Below are positions 35,738-43,979 of a stretch of 64,000 nucleotides of DNA, in pieces. Each line of letters starts with the position of its first letter. Position 1 is the first letter of the stretch. Source of the stretch: Phycisphaeraceae bacterium (GTDB lineage: Bacteria > Planctomycetota > Phycisphaerae > Phycisphaerales > UBA1924). The notes beneath the pieces are model-generated. The model worked only from the letters and a program-made list of their open reading frames with translations. It searched no databases and was not told the origin of the DNA. The stretch lies in assembly GCA_019636695.1 (NCBI GenBank), contig JAHBXD010000003.1:1-64000 (forward strand), given 5' to 3'. The translations under genes were made by a program, and so were the position numbers.

Positions 35738-36262
35738 ATGGGCGGTACACTCGCCCCGGGGCTCGTGCTGAATCGTGCCGATCCGGCCGCATCGACATTC
35801 ACCGTGAGCGCCAAAGACCCCATCTCCGCCGCTCTCGACACCATCCCCGGTGGCGCCTTCATCATCACTTCCGCCTTTGATGGTGTCCGCTCAGGCGTCA
35901 TCGCCCGCAGCGTGCAACCGTGCGCCGACGAACCGCGCCTGGTCTGCGTCGCCGTCCGCAAAGGCCACACCGTTGAGCCGCTCATCCGCGACAGCCGCTG
36001 CTTCGCCCTTTGTCGTGTCGCGCGCACCGACCGCCTCGTCATGCGCAAATTTGAGATGTCCGCCGATCACGATCCCGAAAAACCCCAGGATCCCTTCGAC
36101 GCCTTCGCCATCGAAACCATGACCACCGGAAGCCCGATCCTGCGCAAGTCCGACCTTGTCCTCGATTGCGAAGTCGTTCGCCACTTCGATCTCGAAGCCG
36201 ATTGCGAACTCTTCATCGGCCTGGTTCTGGCCGCTCGAATCGGCCCTTCCGCCGGCCCTTGA
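35738..36262 (+). CDS. Flavin-reductase-like FMN-binding protein
   Basis: A 174-residue protein of the split-barrel flavin reductase family. Diagnostic segments are ALDTIPGGAFIITSAFDG, then SVQPCADEPRLVCVAVRKGHT and EPLIRDSRCFALCRVA, the FMN-binding strand and helix pattern. The terminal ELFIGLVLAARIG is the usual closing strand. The start is unsure: ATG 35738, ATG 35624, or GTG 35765 or 35804 are all in frame, with no clear SD; 35738 keeps the barrel and avoids the mraZ promoter. It is divergent from mraZ. The redox partner is unknown. Confidence 0.75.
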   Translation: MGGTLAPGLVLNRADPAASTFTVSAKDPISAALDTIPGGAFIITSAFDGVRSGVIARSVQPCADEPRLVCVAVRKGHTVEPLIRDSRCFALCRVARTDRLVMRKFEMSADHDPEKPQDPFDAFAIETMTTGSPILRKSDLVLDCEVVRHFDLEADCELFIGLVLAARIGPSAGP

Positions 36263-36344
36263 CAATCCCGCACATTTTCCCCATTCCCGTTCCTGCTCGT
36301 CCGCCCACCCGCTACGATCGTCTCCCTCTCACGAAGGAGACGAC

Positions 36345-37715
36345 ATGGGCCTCGATATCGCGCTGACCGGCAAGTTCAAGCAATCCGGTGCCGCCAACAG
36401 GCAGGTGCTCGAAGACCTTGCCGCTCGCCTGCCAGATGTCTGCGACAATCTTTCCCCGGACTTCATCGATCTCATGGAAACCGACGAAGGCGACGCCGTC
36501 TTCATCGCCCTGCATCCCGCCGCCGATGCCGCCGTGATCTCCATTCCTGAACGCGGCCGCCTCGAGTGCGTCGCACGCACCAACTCCTGCGGCCCCGGCT
36601 ATCACCAGTTCGTCGTCGAACTCTTCGACCGCGCCGCCGAACTGCTCAACGTGACCTGGGATCGCACCGACTGCGAAGACGACACCGAATACTTCTTCAA
36701 GCGCGATCGCAAGGCCCTCGAAGACTCCATGCTCAACTGGCTCAGCCAATGTTCTCGAATGCTCCTCGAATCTGTCACTGACGAATCCAACACCCTAGCC
36801 ATGTGCTATGCGCTCAGCAATTCCATCCCACATCTTCCCGGCAAGATCATCACCCCCTACGGCCCGCGCACTTTCGATTGGCTCCGCTCCGTCGCCGCCG
36901 ATCCCTCCCTCGGCCGCGATTTCTTCCCTTGGTGGGAACCGGGCTACAACGCCCGAACCATGCTCGGCATCGCCCGCTGCCTCATGTGGGATTCCGTCCG
37001 CTGGGCAGTCCCGGCGCAGGCTGCTTCATACAGCGCGCTGGTCCACACCCACGAGTTGCTTGCCCAGGCCTATCGGCTCGATCCTACCCTCGCCTATCCC
37101 TGGGCCGAATGGCACGAAATCATCACGCTCATTCGCGCCTGCGAAGACAACTCCGACTATCGCGTAGACTCTGCCCTCGCCGAACGTGTTGCCGCCCATG
37201 CCGCCAAGGCCCAGCCGCCATCGATCGGCTACCTTCGCGGCAACGTGACACACCGCTTCATCCCCGGGTGGACGTTCGATACTCCCGGCGCTTTCGAACC
37301 GGTCACGATGAATCACGACAACGATGAAGATGACGACGAAGATTCCTCCCCCGGCTTCTGCCTCGCCATGAGCGACCGGGTGCTCAACTTCGGTCTGTAC
37401 GAAGTCGAAGACGACCATCGCGGCGACCCGCAGGCAAGCGCCGGCCGCTTCCACCAGTCAAGCGCCCGCCACCTCGGGCAGTGGCAACTCAACGGCTGCG
37501 TGGTCTCCGCCACGGGCTGGGAAGCCCCCACCGACGATGGCGACACACTCATGCAGGTCGATATCGTCGCCGTCGGCCCGGACCAGATCCTCACCATCCA
37601 CGCCTTCATGCCCCCCGATGCGCCCGTGGATTGGACGCTCGACATCGCGCGCTCAATCTCCCACGACCCCGATGCCGCCTCCGCGGATGACGACGAAGAC
37701 GCCTCCGACGATTGA
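36345..37715 (+). CDS. Large acidic protein of unknown function
   Basis: A 456-residue soluble protein. AAGGAG precedes the ATG at 36345 with good spacing. It has no signal peptide and no domain I recognise. Visible features are an acidic N-terminal half, aromatic-rich central blocks (RDFFPWWEPGYNARTMLGIA, ALSNSIPHLPGKIITPYGPR), acidic runs near residues 320-330 (DNDEDDDEDS) and an Asp/Glu C-terminus (SADDDEDASDD). Composition is even and GC-typical, so it is not obviously acquired. It converges with the glycosyltransferase gene. No function is proposed. Confidence 0.8.
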   Translation: MGLDIALTGKFKQSGAANRQVLEDLAARLPDVCDNLSPDFIDLMETDEGDAVFIALHPAADAAVISIPERGRLECVARTNSCGPGYHQFVVELFDRAAELLNVTWDRTDCEDDTEYFFKRDRKALEDSMLNWLSQCSRMLLESVTDESNTLAMCYALSNSIPHLPGKIITPYGPRTFDWLRSVAADPSLGRDFFPWWEPGYNARTMLGIARCLMWDSVRWAVPAQAASYSALVHTHELLAQAYRLDPTLAYPWAEWHEIITLIRACEDNSDYRVDSALAERVAAHAAKAQPPSIGYLRGNVTHRFIPGWTFDTPGAFEPVTMNHDNDEDDDEDSSPGFCLAMSDRVLNFGLYEVEDDHRGDPQASAGRFHQSSARHLGQWQLNGCVVSATGWEAPTDDGDTLMQVDIVAVGPDQILTIHAFMPPDAPVDWTLDIARSISHDPDAASADDDEDASDD

Positions 37716-37793
37716 CCCCCCAAACCCACACCCTCGCCAAGCGTCCATTCCCCACCCCGCACCACATCACAACCACGTACCACGACTTCGTGC

Positions 37794-37827
37794 CACTGAC
37801 CTGCGAGGCCCCGCGAGCAGGTCAGTG
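37794..37827. terminator. 11-bp perfect hairpin between converging genes
   Basis: CACTGACCTGC (37794-37804) pairs exactly with GCAGGTCAGTG (37817-37827) across a 12-base loop. There is no T-run on either strand, so it may stop RNA decay or act bidirectionally rather than terminate by itself. Confidence 0.55.
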
Positions 37828-37890
37828 CGAGGCGGCCGCTTATCCCTCGTCCCGCAAACACATCACACGACTATGTGCCGCTGATCCCCT

Positions 37891-39018
37891 CTACTCCCCG
37901 ACCGCACGCGCAATCACGCCACGCATCGCCTCATCAAATCGCGCTTCGCTGAACAACTCGGCCTGTGCCCGGCATGCCGCCGTCGCCCGTTCCGGCGCAC
38001 GCCGCACCGCCTCCACAATCGCCTCCGGAGTTGCTTCTTCAAAGAGCGCCCCCGTCCGGCCGTCCACCACCGTATCAAGTGTACCGCCCGCCGCACGCGC
38101 CACCACCGGGCAACCGCACGCCTGCGCCTCGACCGCGATAATCCCGAAATCCTCGATCTGCGGAAAAATCAGCACCCGCACCCGTCGAAATAAATCCCGC
38201 AAGTCATGATCACTCACGCGCCCCAGCAGCGTCACGCGATCATCGCTCCGCAACCGCTTGCGCAGGCTCCCCTCACCCGCGACAAACAACCTCGCCCCAG
38301 CGCGATGCGCCGCCGCGATCGCCAGGTCCACGCGCTTATACGGTTCAAGCGCCCCGGCGAACAACCACACATCCTCGCGCTCAAGCCCGAGATGAGGTGT
38401 AAAAAAATCCGTCCGCACCGGCGGATGCACCACCATCGCCTCACGCCCGTAACACCTCGCAATCTCCCCCGCGATATACCGCGAATTCGCCACGAAATGC
38501 GTCACGCTCCCCGAGGAACGCCGATCCCACGTGCGAAGCGCCGGCCCGAGCAAGGCCAGTCCGAGCGCCGCGGCACGATGCGCTTTCGCATACTCCTCGC
38601 GCTGCGACCACAAATACCGCGCCGGCGCATGGCAATAACAGACATGCGCCCGCCCCTCAGGCGCTGCCAACCCCTTCACCGCGGCACTCGAACTCGAAAG
38701 CACAAGGTCAAACGGTTCGCGCCGATGATCCGCCGCAAGCATCCGCGACAACTCGCGCACACCCCGCGGATACAGCGGCAGCAGCCACCGCCGCCCGCGC
38801 CGCCCCACCACGGGCAACTTCCCTAGTTTCGACACGCGCCGAGGCAGGCGATCAATGCTCGTCGTGAGTGGGCGACCATCATCAAAAAGCGTGTACAGCA
38901 CCGCCCCTCGATGCTCACGCCCCGCGAGCAACGCGAGCCGATCCAACACCCGCTCGCCGCCGCGCATCCCCACCAGCCAGTCGTGCGCCAGGGCGATCCG
39001 CAGCGGCCGGCGCGCCAC
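37891..39018 (-). CDS. Glycosyltransferase family 4 protein
   Basis: A 375-residue GT-B glycosyltransferase, probably adding hexoses to a cell-surface or lipid-linked glycan. N-terminal domain: RIALAHDWLVGMRGGERVLD with the donor-contact glycines. C-terminal domain: FAGALEPYKRVDLAIAA, IFPQIEDFGIIAVEAQACG carrying the E-x7-E motif, and PVVARAAGGTLDTV. The GTG at 39018 gives MARRPLRIALAHDW with SD GGAGG 11 bases upstream. The ATG at 39105 would add a 29-residue Ala/Pro-rich lead and leave only 5 bases to the divergent gene's start, so it is less likely. No other glycan-synthesis gene is adjacent. Confidence 0.85.
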   Translation of the reverse strand: MARRPLRIALAHDWLVGMRGGERVLDRLALLAGREHRGAVLYTLFDDGRPLTTSIDRLPRRVSKLGKLPVVGRRGRRWLLPLYPRGVRELSRMLAADHRREPFDLVLSSSSAAVKGLAAPEGRAHVCYCHAPARYLWSQREEYAKAHRAAALGLALLGPALRTWDRRSSGSVTHFVANSRYIAGEIARCYGREAMVVHPPVRTDFFTPHLGLEREDVWLFAGALEPYKRVDLAIAAAHRAGARLFVAGEGSLRKRLRSDDRVTLLGRVSDHDLRDLFRRVRVLIFPQIEDFGIIAVEAQACGCPVVARAAGGTLDTVVDGRTGALFEEATPEAIVEAVRRAPERATAACRAQAELFSEARFDEAMRGVIARAVGE

Positions 39019-39110
39019 AGGGGCGGCCACCTCCACCCGCAACCCCGCGCCCGCCCGCGGAACGGGCAATGCCGATGCAGGTTGACCGTCCGCCGCGGGT
39101 ACCATGGAAC

Positions 39111-40205
39111 ATGAAGGGTAACCATCGCCCTGGCTGCAATCCTGATGCAAATCGCTTCGGCCTGGATTATCGGGCAGAAGCCCGCCGCCTCGGCCCCCCC
39201 GCCGTCCCCATCATCGATGCCCACGCCCACATTCAGGGCGACCGCGCCGCCGAGGTCTGGAAAGAGGCCGCAAGCCTCTACGGCATCTGCGAGGTCTGGT
39301 CGATGACCCCCCTGTCTCAGGTGGCCGAAGTCCGCCAGGTGCTCGGCGACATGGTCCGCTTCATCGCGATTCACAACTGGCACAACCCAGACCGGGCCTA
39401 CGCCTGGCGCGATGGCTTTCTGGAAGACATCTCCGTTTTTCACCGGCAACACGGCGCGCGCATCGTCAAACTCTGGGCCGCCCCGCGCTTGCGCGAACTC
39501 ATGGACCCGGTCGCCGATGCCGATGTCGTGAACCTTGATGGCGCATGGCGCCGGCGCGTCGCCGATCTCGCCGCCTCTCTGGGCATGGCGATCATGACCC
39601 ACGTGGCCGACCCCGACACCTGGTTCGCCACGCGCTACAGCGATGCTTCGCGCTTTCTCACAAAGTCCGAGCATTACCTTCCGCTCGAGCGCATGCTCGA
39701 CGATTATCCCGTGACGTGGATTGCCGCCCACATGGGGGGCTGGCCGGAGAATCTACCCGCGCTGAGCGGGCTGCTCGAACGTCATCCCAATCTTCATCTC
39801 GATGCCTCGGCCACCAAGTGGATGGTCCGCGAAATCAGCCGCCACCCACGCCAGGAAGTCCTCGATTTCATGGAACGCTGGCGAGGCCGCGTCTTCTTCG
39901 GTAGTGACATCGTGACGACCAACGACCACTTGCGCGCTGACGACAAACTGCCCAGTTATGCCGGGCATCTCGCGGCAGGGCACGAAGAAGCGTTTGAGTT
40001 ATACGCCAGCCGCTATTGGGCCCTGCGCACGCTCTGGGAGACGGCGTACGTCGGCGAAAGCCCGATCGCCGACCCCGATCTGGCGATGCTCGACCCCGCG
40101 CGCTTCGCACCGACGGATGCTCCGGAACTGGCCGGGAAGGCCCTGCCGCGCGATCTGCTCGCGACGGTGTATGCCGGTGCAGCGAGGGCCGCATCGATCT
40201 GGTAA
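39111..40205 (+). CDS. Amidohydrolase-family (PF04909-type) TIM-barrel hydrolase
   Basis: A 364-residue metal-dependent hydrolase or decarboxylase-like enzyme. IIDAHAHIQG holds the two metal-binding His of motif I. IMTHVADPD and IAAHMGGWPENL give the later His ligands, and FFGSDIVT the C-terminal Asp. This is the Amidohydrolase_2 layout, used by ACMS decarboxylase-like and gallate-type hydrolases. The substrate is unknown. The ATG at 39111 has no clear SD; an in-frame ATG at 39069 would overlap the divergent glycosyltransferase promoter. It is followed by parS. Confidence 0.85.
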   Translation: MKGNHRPGCNPDANRFGLDYRAEARRLGPPAVPIIDAHAHIQGDRAAEVWKEAASLYGICEVWSMTPLSQVAEVRQVLGDMVRFIAIHNWHNPDRAYAWRDGFLEDISVFHRQHGARIVKLWAAPRLRELMDPVADADVVNLDGAWRRRVADLAASLGMAIMTHVADPDTWFATRYSDASRFLTKSEHYLPLERMLDDYPVTWIAAHMGGWPENLPALSGLLERHPNLHLDASATKWMVREISRHPRQEVLDFMERWRGRVFFGSDIVTTNDHLRADDKLPSYAGHLAAGHEEAFELYASRYWALRTLWETAYVGESPIADPDLAMLDPARFAPTDAPELAGKALPRDLLATVYAGAARAASIW

Positions 40206-40247
40206 GGGGGCCGGCCCGCTTGGGCGAACATTGTGCCGTGCCGGAAG

Positions 40248-40263
40248 TGTTCCACGTGGAACA
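40248..40263. promoter_or_regulatory. parS, ParB-binding centromere site
   Basis: A perfect 16-bp palindrome TGTTCCACGTGGAACA. It matches the bacterial chromosomal parS consensus TGTTnCACGTGnAACA at every fixed position. It lies in the intergenic region after the amidohydrolase gene. In known bacteria parS sites cluster within a few per cent of the genome around oriC. I see no second site in the window; parA/parB are not in it. Confidence 0.92.
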
Positions 40264-40424
40264 ATTGTGCACTTTTGCGCGCACAAAAGCGAACAATCGG
40301 GTATATGCTGTCACGCGACCGGGGAAACCACGCAGAGCAGTCTATGCGAACGGGTGGGTTCCGGGCGCATGCCGGTTCAAGTCAGAACGGCAATGTCAGG
40401 CAGGACGATCTCACGGGGGTGACC

Positions 40425-40973
40425 ATGGCACGTTCTCGGTTGTTGTCGGTAAAAGAGTTGAAGATCTACTCAGACAACTATCTGCTCTATCTGAGGGGAC
40501 GCCGGCCGGGCGTGCTCGGCGCGCTGACTTCTCTCCTGGGGTTCTCGGCGACCACAACGATGGCGGTGGATACGTCCAAATCTGAGTTGCGATCACAACG
40601 CCTGTCGCATGATGTCCGCAGTGTTATTCCATTTTCTTCGATTCAATCGATCGAGGTCGGGCAGAGTTGCCAGGGTGGCTACCTGATCGCCGCGGCGATC
40701 ATGCCATTCATCGGCTTCGGGCTGACTTTAGCGGATGAGATCAAGCGACATATTTCGCCGGCGGCGCTGATTGTCGCGGGGTTTGTCTCGGCACTGCTCT
40801 TTCTGTCGAGTTATGTGCATTCCCGGCGCTTATTCATCTCCGTGGCGACCGGATCAGCGCAGCAGCGGGTGCGATTCAAGAAGGCGACACTTGGCAATGT
40901 GACGCTGAACCGCGAGACGCTGGATGCGATATCGAACACGATCGCCGCAGAGTTGCTGCGCAAGGCAGTGTGA
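40425..40973 (+). CDS. Two-span membrane protein of unknown function
   Basis: A 182-residue predicted inner-membrane protein. An N-terminal soluble part of about 85 residues (LLSVKELKIYSDNYLLYLRG) precedes two hydrophobic segments (about 88-108, GGYLIAAAIMPFIGFGLTLA, and 115-135, PAALIVAGFVSALLFLSSY). The C-terminal soluble part has beta-strand character. I tentatively see a bacterial PH-like pattern, not enough to name. The ATG at 40425 follows GGGGGTG. It is downstream of parS, with no visible link to segregation. Confidence 0.6.
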   Translation: MARSRLLSVKELKIYSDNYLLYLRGRRPGVLGALTSLLGFSATTTMAVDTSKSELRSQRLSHDVRSVIPFSSIQSIEVGQSCQGGYLIAAAIMPFIGFGLTLADEIKRHISPAALIVAGFVSALLFLSSYVHSRRLFISVATGSAQQRVRFKKATLGNVTLNRETLDAISNTIAAELLRKAV

Positions 40974-41105
40974 AGCGTCGCGACAACTCGGGCATTGGCG
41001 GGTCTTTCGTGCAAACAGGGATGAAGATGCACGAAGATGCCGCGTCGGCATCGATCGTGGCACGGAGACTGCTGTGTTCGAGAACGTCGAGCCACCCAAC
41101 ATCCC

Positions 41106-41139
41106 GCGTCAGCCGCCGGCTTTTCCGTGCGGCTGACGC
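41106..41139. terminator. 11-bp hairpin between converging genes
   Basis: GCGTCAGCCGC (41106-41116) pairs exactly with GCGGCTGACGC (41129-41139); loop of 12 bases including TTTT. It lies between the membrane protein and the PfkB-type kinase gene, which converge, so it could serve both. Confidence 0.6.
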
Positions 41140-41191
41140 CGCGCAATATGTGCACAAAAACGCGGAGCGCACGACCCGGACGCGGTCGACT

Positions 41192-42364
41192 TCACTCCGG
41201 CGCCGGCAACGCGCGCAGAAAACCGCACAGCCGATCGAGCGTCGGTGATGCCGCATCGCGCACATAGGCCCCGCTCACGCCCGTGCCGACCGAAAGACAC
41301 TCCCCCAGCGAAAGTCCCAGGCTCCGCGCCATCGAAAAGCCTGCGTTGAAGTGATCCCCGGCGCCCGTCGAAAGCCGCGGCGACAGCATAAACGGCCCAT
41401 CAACCCACACCCGCTCCTCGGCCGTCGCCGCCGCGGCGCCTTGCCTCGGATGCACCACCACGCACCCCAGCCCCGTCGCCTGACGCAGCACACCCGCCGC
41501 GTGCGCGACCGCGTCGCCCAACGTGCGGTGCGCCCCTTCTTCAAATGCCACCACCCCCAGCACCTGCGCGATGCGCTCCGCCTCCGCCAGGTTCAGCCCC
41601 AGCGTCACGTCGATCGCCTCGTGCAGCAGTCGCAACTCGGCCAGCGCATGGCCCACATCTTCGTCTGTTCGTTTGGCCGGGTCCGAGAGGTCCACATATA
41701 ACCGGCGCTCACGCATCGCCAGCCTCGGAAGCACCTGCGTTCGTAACCCACGCCAGATCCCTTCAACCCCGCCGCACAGCGACCAATTCACAATCCCGAT
41801 GAGGTCGGCGTGATCGACCAGATCCGACAAAGCCTTCTCCCCCAGGCGCTCGATCAGGCGTTCCCACGTCACGCTCTGTACCTGCGCGGTCTGGTTCAGC
41901 ATCAACTTCCCGTCATCAAACTCCATTGCGTCCGTCAGGCCCGGCCTTCCCACCGCCACCACCCGCCGGCACCGCGCGGCAAAAGGTCGAAACACATCCA
42001 GCAGTTCACGCGACTGGTCATCCTTCCCCACCGCGCCCACGAACGACACCGAGCAGCCAAGCCGCCCGAGCGCTCCGGCCATCAGCGGGCCGTTCCCGCC
42101 GAACCGTTCCTCCAGAACCACCCGCTCGATGTTCGTGCTCCGCCCCGATGCCGCCGCACACCTCGCGGCAAACTCCGCGATCGTCCGAATGCGCTCGTAA
42201 TCATCCACACGCATCGAGCGTCGCCGCGCAACAACGTGGATGATCGAATCCACAAATCCATCAAATCCTACAAGCACCCGCAGCCGCCCCACCGACGCCG
42301 CGCCCAGCCGCTCCAAACGCTCCGCCGCCGATCGGGCCAGTTCATGTGCTCCGGGCATAGTCAT
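41192..42364 (-). CDS. PfkB-family carbohydrate kinase
   Basis: A 390-residue ribokinase-fold sugar or nucleoside kinase. GFDGFVDSIIHVVA and ERFGGNGPLMAGALGRLG give the N-terminal substrate site. STGAGDHFNAGF holds the GAGD anion-hole and catalytic Asp. The lid domain between is large. The ATG at 42364 shares ATGA with the cinA stop codon (4-base overlap), which indicates translational coupling. The substrate is unknown. It ends the thiS-cinA-kinase operon. Confidence 0.85.
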   Translation of the reverse strand: MTMPGAHELARSAAERLERLGAASVGRLRVLVGFDGFVDSIIHVVARRRSMRVDDYERIRTIAEFAARCAAASGRSTNIERVVLEERFGGNGPLMAGALGRLGCSVSFVGAVGKDDQSRELLDVFRPFAARCRRVVAVGRPGLTDAMEFDDGKLMLNQTAQVQSVTWERLIERLGEKALSDLVDHADLIGIVNWSLCGGVEGIWRGLRTQVLPRLAMRERRLYVDLSDPAKRTDEDVGHALAELRLLHEAIDVTLGLNLAEAERIAQVLGVVAFEEGAHRTLGDAVAHAAGVLRQATGLGCVVVHPRQGAAAATAEERVWVDGPFMLSPRLSTGAGDHFNAGFSMARSLGLSLGECLSVGTGVSGAYVRDAASPTLDRLCGFLRALPAPE

Positions 42365-43662
42365 TCCACCTGGTTCAAAAGCGTCATCTCCAACCCGAGC
42401 AGTTTCAGCCGAAGCAGACCGAGTGCCGACACCGCCGACCAGTGCCGCACCGAATGTCGATCGCCCCCGAATCGAAAGCACCGCGCATCCACCCCGCCCG
42501 GTCCTGCATGGGCGATCCAGACCGTCCCCACCGGCTTCTCGGCCGTTCCGCCATCAGGCCCGGCAACCCCGGTGATCGCCAGACAATGGTCAACCCCGCC
42601 CCTTTCGCGCCCACCCGTTGCCATCGCTTCGGCGGTCTGGCGGCTCACCGCCCCTTTGCGTTCGAGCGTCGCCTGCGCAACGCCCACCATCCTCTGCTTG
42701 AAACTATTGCTGTATGTCAACCATCCCCCCTCGACCGAGGTCGATGCGCCCGGTACATCGGTCAACATCTTTCCGAGCAAACCGCCGGTGCAACTTTCAA
42801 CCACGACGATCCGCTCGCCCCGCGCAGCCAGCAACCCCAGCACCACCGATGCCGGCGTGTCGTCTCCACTTCCGAAAACCACCGCGCCGAGCCTCCGCCG
42901 AACCTCGACTTCAAGCGCATCAAGCGCAGCGCCCGACGCGACCGCGCCCTCAAGCCGCAGGCGGCAACTGACTACCCCGCCCGATGCCGTCGTGCCCACC
43001 ACGGGGTTTCGACCGCGCGCCATCAGATCATCCAGAAGGCTGCCGACCGCGCTCTCCCCCAGCCCGAACGTGTGCAGCACCCGCGTCCGGATTTGTCTAT
43101 CCGGCGGCGGTCGCAGCAGAGGCTTCACACAAGCCTCGAACATCGGCATCATCTCTCGCGGCGGGCCGGGAAGGCAATACACATCAACCCCTTCGGCAAT
43201 CAGCGTCGCCGCCAACCCGGGCGCGGTGCCGTGCCGGTTGCTTAGCGATCGGGCCGACCGAGGGCGAAGCGCCTGCACACGATTGGGCTGGGGCATTGCT
43301 CGCCCCCTCCCGGTAAACCACGCCTCGATTTCGCGCAGGGCCTCGGCGTCTTCAACCAGCGGGTCATCGCACACCCGGGCAAGGGCCTGGCGCGTCAGGT
43401 CGTCTGCCGTCGGCCCAAGCCCGCCGGTGCAGACGATCAGATCGACGACCGCCGCGAGCCGATGCAACGTCGCATGCAGCGCCTCGGCATCATCCTCGAC
43501 GGTCACATGCTCGACCGGGCGAATGCCCAGATCAACCAAGCGTGCCGAGATCCACTGCGAATTGCTGTCGAGTTTCTGACCAAGCGTCAGTTCGTCGCCG
43601 ATGCTGACGATCGCCGCACGAGCGTGCGCGCGTCCGGAGGCATATGCCGGAGGCCCGGTCAT
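42361..43662 (-). CDS. cinA: CinA-like protein, NMN amidohydrolase/ADP-ribose pyrophosphatase
   Basis: A 433-residue two-domain protein. The N-terminal MoaB/MogA-like domain opens AAIVSIGDELTLGQKLDSNS and has CTGGLGPTADDLTR, as in the ADP-ribose-pyrophosphatase half. The C-terminal PncC-like domain has VVESCTGGLLGKMLT and AITGVAGPDGGTAEKPVG, characteristic of NMN deamidase. Known homologues recycle NAD by-products; the competence link is historical. SD GGAGGTGG precedes ATG 43662, 1 base after the thiS stop. It overlaps the kinase start by 4 bases. Confidence 0.94.
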   Translation of the reverse strand: MTGPPAYASGRAHARAAIVSIGDELTLGQKLDSNSQWISARLVDLGIRPVEHVTVEDDAEALHATLHRLAAVVDLIVCTGGLGPTADDLTRQALARVCDDPLVEDAEALREIEAWFTGRGRAMPQPNRVQALRPRSARSLSNRHGTAPGLAATLIAEGVDVYCLPGPPREMMPMFEACVKPLLRPPPDRQIRTRVLHTFGLGESAVGSLLDDLMARGRNPVVGTTASGGVVSCRLRLEGAVASGAALDALEVEVRRRLGAVVFGSGDDTPASVVLGLLAARGERIVVVESCTGGLLGKMLTDVPGASTSVEGGWLTYSNSFKQRMVGVAQATLERKGAVSRQTAEAMATGGRERGGVDHCLAITGVAGPDGGTAEKPVGTVWIAHAGPGGVDARCFRFGGDRHSVRHWSAVSALGLLRLKLLGLEMTLLNQVE

Positions 43663-43663
43663 C

Positions 43664-43864
43664 TCATCCACCTCCGACAAGCGTGACCAGTTCCACAACG
43701 TCGCCGTCCTTGAGTTCATACGAGGCGTGCTCGCGCTTCGGCACCAACGCCCGGTTGACCTCGGCCGCACATGCCGCGGCCGAGAGGCCAAGCCTCTCGA
43801 TGAGTTGTGCGAGCACGAGTGGCCCCGGTTCTTCCCTGGGCCGGCCATTGACGGTGAGCACCAT
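43664..43864 (-). CDS. thiS: ThiS-like sulfur carrier protein
   Basis: A 66-residue ubiquitin-like protein that carries sulfur as a C-terminal thiocarboxylate for thiamine thiazole synthesis. It begins MVLTVNGRPREEP and ends VVELVTLVGGG, with the Gly-Gly tail needed for activation exactly at the end. The middle has NRALVPKREHASYELKDGD, the usual ThiS core. No thiG, thiF or other thiazole gene is adjacent, so it may serve another ThiS-dependent pathway. It is first in an operon with cinA and a PfkB kinase. Confidence 0.9.
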   Translation of the reverse strand: MVLTVNGRPREEPGPLVLAQLIERLGLSAAACAAEVNRALVPKREHASYELKDGDVVELVTLVGGG

Positions 43865-43979
43865 GCCCGATGGTAGATCGCGAGGTCGCGGCCCTCATCG
43901 TGTCCGAGAAGGCAAGAAAATCGTCCCTCCAGGAACAACCGGCCCGTACACTTGGTCATCCTGACAGGAGACTGCGTGC

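Noticed and set aside
10264..43953. GTACACTTG present before two genes (10267-10275 and 43946-43954)
   Set aside because: It looks like a shared -10 region, but only the first has a matching -35; two copies are too few to call a motif.
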